Origin: Welwitschia mirabilis
Lineage: Eukaryota > Gnetophyta > Gnetopsida > Welwitschiales
DNA: 49,111 nucleotides
Assembly (NCBI GenBank): GCA_051453625.1
Contig: JBOZIK010000001.1
Span: 24,443,599-24,492,709 of the forward strand
Direction: 5' to 3'
Within the stretch, counting starts at the first letter, position 1; each line of letters starts with the position of its first letter. Below are positions 11,560-21,257 of this stretch, piece by piece. Under the pieces are notes generated by a model. It ran no database searches. It was not told where the DNA came from and saw only the letters and a program-made list of their open reading frames with translations. Both the position numbers and the translations under genes were made by a program.

Positions 11560-12905
11560 GAAGAAGAAAGTTCAGCCTATGAAGAACTTTTTTTTTAGAA
11601 GAAACCAAAAATCATAGTTCTTTTCTAACAACCAATGATCAAGAATATTCAGATTTAAGGGTTGATTAGTATGTCGATAGTGGATGTAATCATTACATAA
11701 CTAGTGATGAATCCCTACTTTCAGACCTACATAAACATGATGGAGATGTTACAATTGGAACAGGTACTCGAGTAATGATTACAAGGATTAGATTTGTGAA
11801 TATTACGACTCAACTAGGTAATTCATTTATGATGCATAACATTTATCTAGTACTTGATCTGAAAAAGAATCTTTTAAGTGTAGGTCAGCTTTGCTCTAAA
11901 GGTTATATAGTAATTTTTTAAAATGGTTTTTATAAGATTATTGAAAATCAAGGTAATGTAATTACCTTGATTTCAATGAGCCAGAATAGGATGTATAAAT
12001 TACAGATCCAAAAAGAAGTTAATTGTCTTCTAGCTAATAAATCAGATCCTTGGCTATGGCATCTTAGATGAGGAAATGTCAATTTTAAATCAATAGATAC
12101 AATGCAAAAAAGACAACTTGTTCGAGGTATGTCTCAATTCTCTCTTCCTAATGCAATAGATTGTCAGATTTGTTCTATTGAAAAAGTAAAAAGACTACCA
12201 TTTTCTAAGTATGGAGCAAGATGTACACACTATTTAAATCTAGTACATATGGATTTATTTGGCCCAATGCAAACATTAAGCTTTGGAAAGGCACGATACA
12301 TGTTTGTTATTGTAGATGATTATTCTAGAATGTGCTGGGATTTTTTCCCTACAAACAAAAGATCAAGCATTAGATTTCTCTAGGACATACAAAAATATGA
12401 CAGAAACACAAAAAGGATATAAATTAAGAAAGATTCAAACTGATTGAGGAAAAGAATTTATCTCACATAATTTTGAATCATATTGCAAAAGTCAAGGAAT
12501 AATTCATCAGACAATAGTAGGCTATACACCTCAACAGAATGGTATAGCTGAGACAAAAAATCAAACAATTATAAATATGGCATGTTGTTTATTATAGTAA
12601 TCTAGATTAGATAATTTTTTTTTGGAGTGAAGCCTGTTCTACACCAATTTATATTTTAAATCGGGTACCTTCGAAAAGCTTGAATGATACTACTCATTTT
12701 GAACTATGATATGGTTACAAACCAAATATCTCTTGTATAAGAATTTTTGGTTTAATTTGTTATGTCAAGATTCCAAAACATTTACAACAAAAACTGGATG
12801 ACAAAGGGAGGACATGCATTTTTCTAGGCTATGAAGAAAATTCTAAAGCCTATTGATGCCTTGACTCAAACAACAATAAAGTTTTAGTCTCAAGGGATGT
12901 CAAAG
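11560..12905 (+). pseudogene. Copia protease and integrase remnant
   Basis: Protease: YVDSGCNHYITSDE near 11670 holds the catalytic Asp in a DSG-type motif (Asp at 11676-11678). A GAG-pre-integrase zinc region follows (LWHLR, then CQICSIEKVKRLPF near 12165), in which the second His of the HHCC pattern has become Asn. Integrase core: HMDLFGPM (about 12247) and VDDYSR (about 12315) carry the two Asp, and NGIAETKNQT (about 12540) carries the Glu of the D-D-E triad, after at least one frameshift near 12355. Stops are scattered through the region. The part after 12640 still reads like the integrase C-terminus. Confidence 0.9.
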
Positions 12906-14510
12906 TTGTCAAGACTTCATTGCCATCCAATTACCCCTTATATAATACTCAAACATCCTCTCCTTTATCTCCTCTGCACATTAACCATATGACCAACCAA
13001 ATTCATTTTAATAACCCTAATACAATATCCTACCCTAACCACCCTTATTCCCAAGCCTTTCCTTTAGAATCAAATCCCATCTTTCATGCCTATCATCCCT
13101 TAAATGTTCCTTCTTTTCTCTCTTCAATGGTTACCCTTTCCATGGAACCACCCATACAAACTTCCTCCTCCATGCCAAAAGCCACTAGAGGATGCCTTGG
13201 CGTCTATCACTCAGCCTCCCTCATGCTCGACACAGACTATTTTCAATGGCATACTCACCATGAGACTCAATCAAAACCAATCCAGATGCTTTATTCTTCT
13301 CTGGCTCGTTTCAACAAGAACCGCTTTACGTCAATCACGCATCGCATTCCTGGCACCATAGCCACAACAATTCTAACAGTCGTTCTTGCGCACTCAACTA
13401 CACCTCTGTCGAGAGGGCACCTTTCTTAAGTCTTAATATTGCTGCCGACGCAGCCCAACCAGCACCTTTTGCAATCGCTTCCCTCGTAGTTGCAACTGCT
13501 GCCAAATCAACACTGCCTGTGAATTTTCCCGTCGCTGCTGAAGATGATCCGAACGCCATGCCTGTTCCATTCTCAGCCACTACCATGCACGCCTCGCCTG
13601 TGCTGCTCTCAACCATCACTGTTAAGCACGCCTTGCTTGCGCCACTCTCAGTCACCGCTGCTAAGCACGCCCCCCCTGTGCCACTCTTAGCCACTACTAC
13701 CAAGGACGCCCTGCCTGTGTCGCTCTCAGCCACCACTGTCAAGGACATCCCACCTGTGTCATTTGCAGCCGCTGCTAAGGCCGCCCTGTCTACGCTCTTC
13801 AACACCGTTCTGCCTGTGCTCTCCGCCCTCGATGCAAACATAGCCCTAAGTGCGTCCGTTATAAACACCAAACAACCCCCTTCAGCTCCCAATGCTTCAA
13901 CCGATGTAACTGCCTGCATAACCCATACAATGACCACCTCATACCTCATCATCACCTACAACCAAGTTATGCCTCAATTACCTGCCCAAACTCCAATCAA
14001 CGCTGTGGACACATCACTAACAGAATCACTACCAATGGATAACACCAACGTTGTACATCCCCAACTCATACGTAATCCTCTCTTAGCTGCCAATGTGGAT
14101 GTTATGTCATCCAGTCCACATGGCAGATATTATTCTCCAACAAATTCACATTGTTATAAAGGGTCCTATAACAAGGACCCCTCTTATTTCTTAATTGATT
14201 CTCCCTGCATGTTAGTGTACCCCTCACAATAACAATATTGTTCCAAAGGGGGGTTATTTGCAAATTCTTTGACATTATGTCAATATTCCATGGGCAGCGC
14301 CCATACCCAATCCCCTATTACTCCACCCCACATTTCAGATATCTCAGTTGCATACATCTCGTAGTCCTTACCTCCTCCTCGGATGGCTTTCTCTAACATT
14401 CCCTACTCCTTATCTCTTGACTCCCTTTACATTGACCCTTCCTTCATTGAAGATTTCAATGACCTCTTCCACCATAATTATATGGATTATTTGTCCTTGA
14501 CTACAACAGT
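12906..14510 (+). pseudogene. Long GC-rich spacer of the Copia polyprotein with 13-residue repeats
   Basis: Between integrase and RT lies about 1.6 kb that is much richer in G+C than the rest of the element. An open stretch (12920-13429) continues the integrase frame with Ser/Pro/Thr-rich protein. After a frame change, a longer stretch open to 14232 is rich in Ala, Val, Pro, Thr and Ser. About 13588-13800 is a tandem array with a 39-bp / 13-residue period (for example HALLAPLSVTAAK, HAPPVPLLATTTK and DALPVSLSATTVK). Copia elements usually have a variable linker here, but it is normally much shorter. There is no recognisable catalytic domain. It could be an expanded linker or captured sequence. 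A long open frame on the opposite strand here is only a composition shadow. Confidence 0.65.
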
Positions 14511-16075
14511 GATCACCTAAAGCTTTCCACTGTTAATCAAGCATTAACCCTTTCACAATGGCAAAATGCAATGAATCATGAAATAACACAAATAACGAAA
14601 AATAAAACATGGGCTTTAGTCCCACGACCCATGCATAAACCAATAATTAGCCTTAAATGGATATTTCACATTAAGCAAGATCAATCTAGATTCATTGAAA
14701 AATTCAAAGCTTGCCTTGTCGCCAAAGGATACAGTTAATGTTAAGATCATGACTTTGAAGAGAGCTTTACTCTAGTATCACGAATTGAATCAGTTAAAAA
14801 TTTTTTAGCTATTGCTATCAAGCTAAAAACAAGGATTCTTCAGCTCGATGTAGCTTTAACATTTTTAAATGGTCACTTGGAAGAAGAAGTATAAGTCGAA
14901 TAACCTCAAGGATTTATAGATAAGACTTATCCAGATCATGTTTATCGCTTACATAAAGCATTATATGGACTTAAGCATGCACCAAGATCTTAGTTTAAAA
15001 GAATCCATGAATTCTTTATAAACTTAGATTTTCGGCATCTATCTTCTAAATCAAACATTTATGAGAAAATAGTAAATGAGGATTATACATTTGTTTGTCT
15101 ATATATAGATGACCTGATATATTTTTCATCATCAACTTTGATGAACAAAATATTTCAACAAATTATGGAAAAGAAGTTTGAAATGACTGATTTATGTGAG
15201 ATATCTTATTTCCTTGGGATTAAAATAAAAGAAGATCCTTTCTCAGTATATTTATACCAATAAAGATTTACACAAAATCTGCTTCAAAAATTTAAAATAC
15301 AAATTGTAAACTTGCATTCACTCCACTTCCAACTAATATCAAACTCATAAAAGATGATGAGTCACCTTCTATTGAAGCTACTTTATATCACTCACTCATT
15401 GGTAGTTTATTATACCTAACTACTACAAGACCTGATATTCAATTCAGTATCAATTACCTTTTTAGATTTATATAAGATCCTAAAGTTTCACATTGGAAAG
15501 CTGCTAAGCATCATCTTATATACTTGAAGAACACAAGCTCATTTGGTCTCAGATATCACAAGAATAAAGACAACATAGTTCTTCATGGTTACTCAGATGC
15601 TGATTGGGAAGGTTGTCTTGATGATCGCATATCGACTATGGGTTATTGCTTCTTTCTTGAACATTCGCTGGTCTCTGAGTCTTCCTAAAAACAAAACAAA
15701 GTAGTTGTTTTATCTACAGAGGCAAAGTATGTTGCTCTTTCTGAAGCTATAAAACTGGCTATATGGATACACTCACTTCTTTCAGAAATGGGATTCTCTG
15801 ATAAAAGACTGATACAAATGTTCTGTGATAACACTGCAGCCATTGCTATCATAAAAAATCTAGTATTTTATGCACGAACAAAATAGATGGATATCAAGCA
15901 TCATTTTATCAAAGATTTGATTGATAAGGATTTTATTAGGATTAATCATATAAAATCCAATTTTAAGATAGTAGATATTTTTACAAAACCACTTGCTCAG
16001 GAAGATTTTGTTGGATTTAGAAATCTTCTAGGTATTGAAGGAGTTGACACCAAAGGAGGGAATGTTAGGATGTGA
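14511..16075 (+). pseudogene. Copia reverse transcriptase and RNase H remnant
   Basis: RT starts near 14520 (LTLSQWQNAMNHEI, TWALVPRP, LKWIFHIKQD) and runs through QLDVALTFLNGHLEEEV and LHKALYGLKHAPRS to the catalytic box LYIDDLIYFSS near 15100-15130, where YIDD stands for the usual YVDD. RNase H follows: TTRPDIQFSINY, GYSDADWEGCLDDR near 15590, LSTEAKYVALSEA near 15715, and FCDNTAAIAI. The last segment from 15887 (IKHHFIKDLI, VDIFTKPLA) is open to the TGA at 16073. Several in-frame stops and at least one shift near 15300-15420 kill it. Confidence 0.95.
16051..16062 (+). other. Polypurine tract of the nested Copia element
   Basis: CAAAGGAGGGAA lies directly before the TG that opens the 3' LTR at 16063, the usual priming position for plus-strand DNA synthesis. 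Confidence 0.85.
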
Positions 16076-16428
16076 TGTCAACATTCCAACTTATCTTCCC
16101 TTGATCTTCTCAACTTCCCTTTATTTTCTCTAATNNNNNNNNNNNNNNNNNNNNNNNNNNNNNNNNNNNNNNNNNNNNNNNNNNNNNNNNNNNNNNNNNN
16201 NNNNNNNNNNNNNNNNNNNNNNNNNNNNNNNNNNGGATGTGATGTCAACATTCCAACTTATCTTCCCTTGATCTTCTCAACTTCCCTTTATTTTCTCTAA
16301 TCTTCCATGATTTTCTCTACCTTCTATTTTCTCTATTCATGAAATTGTATTTATTGAGGCTTAACCTCAAAAATTAACAGAACATGTTCATTCAGTTTTA
16401 TTTCTGAATTTGCGAGTTCATTCTTTCA
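16063..16428 (+). repeat. 3' LTR of the nested Copia element, broken by a gap artefact
   Basis: The LTR starts TGTTAGG at 16063, runs 72 bases to 16134, meets 100 N, and then restarts at 16235 with its own sixth base. Counting 5 bases plus 16235-16428 gives 199 bp, exactly the length of the 5' LTR. The true LTR is therefore intact, and the gap plus a 67-base duplicate are extra. Confidence 0.93.
16135..16234. other. Assembly gap (100 N) with duplicated flanks
   Basis: The 67 bases before the gap (16068-16134) and after it (16235-16301) are identical. The LTR length works out only if the gap and one copy are removed, so this is most likely an unmerged contig overlap. Confidence 0.97.
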
Positions 16429-16433
16429 ATTTT

Positions 16434-17440
16434 AAACAAATGTAATTTCTAATTCTAAAGCTCAAAAGTGGATCATAGAATTATGATTACAACTTGGCAA
16501 ATAATGAACTTCTTTTTTTTGTTTTATCTTTGAACATTCATAGAATCATAACATTACTATTAGAAATAAGTGTAAATAACCTAGAGGACTATCTAATTAC
16601 TAAGTAGAATCCTTTGTAAATGAAGATCTCTAATACTCAGTTTGATGCAAGTAAAGGTTTTGGTATTAGAGAAATTGTACCAATGATTTCTTCTACTACT
16701 TTGAAATCCATCTCTTAGCATTTCCTTGGTGTAATGATCTCTTGTCCGTGTCTTTGATCTATTTCTCTGATCTTGTCGATCTCCCTTTGCTATCATTTAT
16801 AAGCATTACTCTGGCTGTGAGCGCTATTTTTAATGCATTTTTTATCTTATTGCATTCTTATGTTCTGTCTCTTCTCTTCTAATCTGCGATGCGCGTTCTC
16901 CTTTTCTCGTGTCTGCTTGTCATTTTTTCCTCACTGTCATCCTTTGTTCTGGCTTTTCCTTAATGTGATTCCTTGGCGTTTCTTCTGATTCTTCTCCCTT
17001 TTGACATCGTTTGTTATGCTTTATTGATCCATTGCAATTAACCTGATGCGCCTCCCTTTTGATCATTCTATTCCTCTTGACATTCTCTCTTCTCTGTAAA
17101 TGATGCCTCCATTGTATTTTTTGTTTTGATGGCATCCCCTTCTGTCCCCTTGCCTTTTTAATTGATCTCCCTTGTTGTGTTTCTTTTCTAATCGCATATT
17201 CTTCTTTTCCACTTCATTTGCTGATTGGTTCACGTAGTCATGGTGACCTATGATACTTTGCATAGATTTTTCTACCTTGACTCAATGGTAACACTTGGCA
17301 TGGTGACAATAAGTGAGAGCACAGTGTGTAAGAGATCAAGCAAAATTAGTATCCAGCATTTGTGCAAGGCAGTGATAGTTGCTAAGATATCCTACTACAT
17401 ATGAAGGCAGATTAACTTTATGTGGGATAATGCTACATGT
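16434..17440. other. Copy A equivalent of the CpG-rich LTR segment
   Basis: Collinear with copy B from 26888 (AAACAAATG against AAACAAACG) onward. Short minus-strand open stretches near 16593-17263 look like Lys/Arg/Glu-rich protein because of base composition. They correspond to a similar stretch in B and give no family signature. Most CpG sites present in B (27160-27420) are TpG or CpA here. No gene is assigned. Confidence 0.55.
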
Positions 17441-17915
17441 AAGAATAGCAGTTTTGGAGGTGCATTTGAAGACAGCAGAATAAGAAAGTTGATAACATTA
17501 ATAAATGACATAGGAAGGCCCAGAGAGCCAAGGGGTTTACTATTGTGATGTAAGGGAGGCTAAGAAGTTGTTAAGCCACATTACACCACCTTGGACAAAG
17601 AATGGAGAGCTTTCAACTGGAGTTGTCCACATGCAAATTCTATCTATGGGTTCGATTATATTAGATATGAAGATTGAAGATGATCCAAGACTACAAACTA
17701 TTTCATATGCTCTAAAACCGATAGAATATGCAATGACATCTTTGAAGTAGTTCTTCTTTTTATTAAGTAATCCCTTTGTGATTCTCATAGCTTTTAAGAG
17801 GCTATTCATCTTACCCACTAGAACCAATAGATGTAAAAGGTTTACATGATTTTCCTAAGGTGCCTGACTATTCTTATTAAACATTTCCTTGGTCCCCAAA
17901 ATGGGCTTTCTAGAC
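17440..17915. other. Unidentified captured segment, copy A
   Basis: Collinear with 27505-27940 of copy B. Both strands read openly for up to 95 codons. One plus frame contains DPRLQTISYALKPIEYAMTS, and one minus frame contains DRICMWTTPVESSPFF, which is also kept in B. I cannot assign either frame to a family. It probably belongs to the set of host fragments in the LTR, because it is continuous with the PP2C piece that follows. Confidence 0.35.
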
Positions 17916-17924
17916 TCTCCAACG

Positions 17925-18110
17925 CTCTTCACTTTTTTGCCGTCTATGATGGTCATGGTGGTTCTCAGGCTCTGCTTTAGTGTAAGGATCATTTCCATGA
18001 ATTGTTTGCAAAAGAAATAAGAAATGAACATTCGTTTTCTAGAGAAATAACTGATTGGAATAGAGTGATGTCTGCCTGTTTCAAGTAGATGGATATGGCA
18101 GTAGAAGGAA
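17925..18110 (+). pseudogene. PP2C protein phosphatase fragment, copy A
   Basis: The plus strand reads FFAVYDGHGGSQAL, the DGHGG metal-binding signature of plant PP2C Ser/Thr phosphatases. FHELFAKEI and DWNRVMSACFK follow, then a stop where copy B has Lys, and MDMAV. Only about 60 codons of a normal catalytic domain of over 250 residues are present. In-frame stops follow directly after the signature. Copy A keeps the correct DGHGG motif and frame here, whereas copy B has a 4-bp insertion just before it and Ala in the motif. Confidence 0.75.
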
Positions 18111-18390
18111 TATGTCTCAATGACATTTGTAGTGTTGTTAATTCACAAAGCATCAATCATAGTAGCCAATATTCCTCACGCTCTCAACTCCTATTTAGGA
18201 GATCCATTCAAGCCATATAATGCCCAAAAGGATGCATGAAATGGAACGAACTTAACGTTGATGAGTAACACGGTTTGATGCACGAACCGTAAAATGAACC
18301 AATGTCAAGTGACAGAGCACATTCTGGTTTTTAACATCCACGACACAATGTCTTAAGATGCAGCTTTGAATAATAATAGGGCAGAGACCA

Positions 18391-18792
18391 TGTTAAAAAT
18401 TATTGCAACTTACTAGAGTTACCTTTGTAATTTTTTTTAGTAGGAAGTTTGTTAATAGCTATTTACGTGAGGCTTGTTCATGTGTTACTAAGTTAGTGGA
18501 GTTAGTGAAGTTAGGGGATTAGTTACTAAAAAGAAGGAGAATTGTTATTAAGTGTATTCTTTATATGCCTATACAAGGCTCTCTAGTTGCATCAAATAGT
18601 ATGACTCTCTTTGGAGCAAGACTCCCTTCAGAGTATGACTTCTTTTGGAGCATCCGTTTTATTTAAAATAAACATGACTCCCTTCAAAGCATCTATTTTG
18701 TTTTGTTTTTGTTTATTGTGAGTTGTCTTGTACAGAATGTACTTCATCTTATAAATTTATATTTAGTGTTTTTCTCTTTTGTTTTTTTAATA
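18391..18792 (+). repeat. 5' LTR of the short non-autonomous element
   Basis: Begins TGTTAAAAATTATTGC and ends TTTTTTTAATA, where the terminal CA has decayed to TA. It contains the phrase GACTCCCTTCAAAGCATCT, shared with the second LTR. Confidence 0.9.
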
Positions 18793-18804
18793 TGGTATCA
18801 GAGC
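18793..18804 (+). other. Primer-binding site of the short element
   Basis: TGGTATCAGAGC, a perfect match to the common plant Copia site for initiator tRNA-Met, sits directly after the 5' LTR. Confidence 0.95.
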
Positions 18805-19069
18805 CTTTATGGACAGCTTCTTAGAGGTGTTATGGTCTTTTAGGCCATGGAAGTTTAAGGCAATAATAGATCTATGATGACCTAGATGTTTTGGGTCATA
18901 CATGCACTACACTGATGTATTCAATAAGTTTCTTCTACCTAGACCAAGAGGGTCGGGAAATCTTCATAAAATGTGTCATGATTGGGAAAATATCTTGAGT
19001 GAGAAAGAAGATGAACCCGCGAAAGGAATATTACATGCAAGTTTAAGTAGAAGACATGTTGAAGGAGAA

Positions 19070-19435
19070 AAGCATATTTCCAAGGAAGGATACTTTAGCA
19101 GCTTGGAGAGGTGGTAGAGAAGAAGGTCATGAAAGCATGGAGTTTGTCTTATGTCGATGACATGGAGTTGCATCATCTGTGTTTTCGAGAAAATCATGTT
19201 TCCAAGAAAGGAGACTTCGGCGACTTGGAGAGGTGGCAGAGAAGAAGGCCATAAAAGTGTGAAGTTTGTCTTGTATCGATGACATGGAGTTGCAGTATCT
19301 TTCTTTTCGAGAAAAGCATGTTTTGAAGGAAGGAGACTTCAGCAGCTTGGAGAGGTGGCAGAGAAGAAGGCCATAAAAGCACAAAGTTTACCTTATGTTG
19401 ATGACATGGAGTTACAGCATCTTTCTTTTCACTCA
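19070..19435 (+). repeat. Three tandem repeats of about 121-123 bp inside the short element
   Basis: The phrase CTTGGAGAGGTGG recurs at about 19102, 19223 and 19346, embedded in longer similar units that also share GAAGAAGGCCAT and GATGACATGGAGTT. Plus-strand open sequence before it (from 18902) shows no known domain. Minus-strand open frames over the repeats simply reflect the repetition. Confidence 0.9.
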
Positions 19436-19556
19436 AGAACAAGCTCATTTTCAAGAGAGAGCATTTCACGTAGGAGCTAGAGTTGCAGTGAGATTTATTC
19501 ACAAAAGTTTAATGCTTTCAGAAATGTTCTTGGTGTTATTGATCGTAAGCTTTTGC

Positions 19557-19568
19557 ACTAAGGGGGAG
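19557..19568 (+). other. Polypurine tract of the short element
   Basis: CACTAAGGGGGAG ends directly before the TG of the 3' LTR at 19569. Confidence 0.85.
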
Positions 19569-19972
19569 TGTTAAAAATTAGTATAACTTACTAGAGTTAT
19601 CTTTGTAATTTTTGTTAGTAGAAAGTTTGTTAGTAGCTATTTACATGAGGCTTATTTACGTGTTGCTAAGTTAGTGGAATTAGTAGAGTTAGTGGATCAG
19701 TTACTAAAAAGAAGGAGAACCATTATTGAATGTATTCCTTCATATGCTTATATGACACTCTAGTTGCATTAAATAGTATGACTCTCTTCAGAGCATGACT
19801 TCCTTTAGAGTATGACTCCTTTTGGAGCATCCATTTTATTTAAAATAAACATGACTCCCTTCAAAGCATCTATTTTGTTTTGTTTTTGTTTACTGTGAGA
19901 TATATTCTATAGAATGCACTTCAACTTCTAAATTTATATTTAGTGTTTTTCTCTTTTATTTTTTTTTTAACA
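19569..19972 (+). repeat. 3' LTR of the short non-autonomous element
   Basis: Begins TGTTAAAAATTAGTAT directly after the polypurine tract and ends TTTTAACA. It is collinear with 18391-18792, with scattered substitutions and small indels. Confidence 0.9.
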
Positions 19973-20164
19973 AATTGATGTATTGATTCCCTGCTTGCTA
20001 AATGAATTAGTTGCATAATGTATAGTGATTTTTCCTTGGTCCTCCATAACTGTTGCACGTTGAGTTTGCAGAGCCTGGAGGCATCTAATGGGAATTAGAT
20101 TGCTATGAATGTAAGCGAGCCAGTAATGAACAAGTAAAAGAATTAATAGAGCAGTCTACTTTTG

Positions 20165-20590
20165 GCCATTTCAAGCTCTTGCTTGAAGTCCAAGACCACA
20201 TCTTCCAACTTTTACTTAACATCTCTCACAATTTTTCATCCTACTGAGGTGTTGAAAGAGTACCCTCTCTATGAGGATTTCCATGAGGTAGTTGATCAAG
20301 TCTTGCCCAGCAAGATCTAGCCTCAGAATGAAGTGGGACAGAGAAAATCCTTTGTAAATAGGTATTGTTTGACTTACATCATCCCAGAGTCCAGCATGAT
20401 TCATGTAGTATGATTGCTAGTGTAGAGAGATATAATAGCCTAAATAGCAACATGCCTGGCAAGAACATTGAATGCCTCAAACACGATCTATATCATCTTC
20501 TTTGTGTTGGCATTGGAATTCAAGGGAGACTCAGTCAGCAAAATCAGATGTTCTTCCAGCACAATACGAAGCTCATTGTAAACATGTGGT
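20165..20590 (-). pseudogene. Actin fragment, copy A (longer, more decayed)
   Basis: Actin is the microfilament protein. The minus strand from about 20590 reads YNELRIVLEEHLILLTESPL, then KKMIxIVFEAFNVLARHVAI (x = stop), then [27 protein letters not shown] and [20 protein letters not shown], covering roughly residues 90-220 of a 377-residue actin. A 2-nt deletion in the Gly codon of the T-E-R-G-Y-S motif shifts the frame at about the same place as in copy B. No intron interrupts the T-T-G / I-V-L junction. Several stops are present. The fragment continues about 165 bp beyond the part shared with copy B. Confidence 0.88.
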
Positions 20591-21214
20591 ATTAGATTTA
20601 TAGCTATCATTGGATAAGTTCTTGTCATGTGCATAAAAGTTAAAGGCTTTTCTTAAATATACTCTAACATTCAAAAAGAACTTGACAAAGGCTTCCAAAA
20701 CCAAACAAAAGTATGAGTAATAATTAATGTTCTTAGATTTAATGACATTAAGATTATTTAATATTCTGGGCTTTAGCTTTAAAAATTTGAAGTTTAAGAC
20801 CATTTGAAAATACCTTTTAGCTATATTAAGTGGAGATAAGATAAAGCTATACATTATATGATTTGGGAATAGCATGTACATGTACTCTATCAGTGGCCAT
20901 TTGTTTTAATTGAAATAAGAAAGAAAGTTGTACATTCATATTGAATTTGAATGATCACTTGATTAAAAAGTTAAAAAAAAAAATTTAGTAATAGTAATAA
21001 TAATAACATAAATATGGAAGGAAATGAGAGTAAAATGGGTAAAGAGGTTATGACAAATAGTATTTTGAAATGCCTCCCTACAGTTACTCCCTTTTTGACA
21101 TGAGGTAACTAAATAAGCCCCATGTTAAAAATAAAAGATAACTGACATGTGTCTTAACCAAAGTCTTCACATATGCAAGTTGTTTCACTATAAAGGTAAA
21201 GATCTAAGATGAGG

Positions 21215-21257
21215 NNNNNNNNNNNNNNNNNNNNNNNNNNNNNNNNNNNNNNNNNNN
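21215..21257. other. Assembly gap (43 N)
   Basis: A run of 43 N in AT-rich sequence. The flanks GATGAGG and TAATCATAAG do not duplicate each other. Confidence 0.99.

Larger units (their letters stand above)
10410..16428 (+). mobile_element. Complete but dead Copia element nested in copy A
   Basis: Two LTRs (10410-10608 and 16063-16428) flank gag, protease, integrase, a long spacer, RT and RNase H, which is the Copia order. The insertion is flanked by ATTTT at 10405-10409 and 16429-16433. Copy B has a single ATTTT at the equivalent site (GTATTTTAAAC, near 26884-26892). That gives the empty site directly and proves insertion into the older element. The two LTRs differ at about 12 of 199 positions by eye. 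In-frame stops occur in every domain. Confidence 0.95.
18391..19972 (+). mobile_element. Short non-autonomous LTR retrotransposon (1.58 kb) in the F-box relic
   Basis: Two ~403-bp LTRs (18391-18792 and 19569-19972) both start TGTTAAAAATTA or a close form. A perfect primer-binding site follows the first and a polypurine tract precedes the second. The ~780-bp interior encodes no gag or pol and holds a threefold tandem repeat. Flanking pentamers GACCA (18386-18390) and AATTG (19973-19977) can both derive from GACCG by C-to-T / G-to-A change, and copy B reads GACTG at the empty site. The size and lack of genes place it with TRIM/SMART-like elements, though its LTRs are longer than is typical for TRIMs. 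Confidence 0.88.
18250..20130 (+). pseudogene. F-box protein fragment, copy A, split by an LTR element
   Basis: Bases 18270-18385 and 19978-20130 together match the F-box fragment of copy B (29450-29740). The LTR element at 18391-19972 lies between the two halves. The second half still encodes decayed forms of the F-box core (copy [21 protein letters not shown]), with many C-to-T and G-to-A changes and stops. F-box proteins recruit substrates to SCF ubiquitin ligases. This fragment is a relic only. Confidence 0.7.
9606..20590 (-). repeat. Copy A of the long LTR (interrupted by two insertions)
   Basis: Copy A is assembled from 9606-10409, 16434-18385 and 19978-20424, matching copy B (26066-30022) in order and orientation. 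Sequence related to actin continues to about 20590. The lower end, TGTTACGACC, coincides with the LTR terminus defined by the PBS beside copy B. A possible upper end is CA at 21081-21082, followed by GTTACTCCCTTTTT, which on the minus strand would be a purine-rich tract before a TG-starting LTR. That end is a guess. Copy A is strongly depleted in CpG compared with B. Confidence 0.6.

Noticed and set aside
13398-13955. 185-codon minus-strand open frame opposite the Copia spacer
   Set aside because: It mirrors the GC-rich 39-bp repeat array of the plus-strand polyprotein spacer. It has Ala/Val/Thr repeats only, no domain, and no promoter context, so it is a composition shadow.
17540-17827. Minus-strand 95-codon frame as a real gene
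   Set aside because: It is open in both copies but so is the plus strand, it matches no family I know, and it lies inside a mosaic of gene fragments.
19127-19502. Several overlapping minus-strand frames of 70-100 codons
   Set aside because: They read the threefold 121-bp repeat in the short LTR element in the antisense direction. The repetition in the proteins is the DNA repeat, not a gene family.
16434-20590. Copies A and B as a Pack-MULE or Helitron
   Set aside because: The multi-gene content suggested it, but I found no long terminal inverted repeats, no 9-bp duplications and no TC...CTRR ends. The shared terminus coincides with an LTR end next to a primer-binding site. The idea is not fully excluded.
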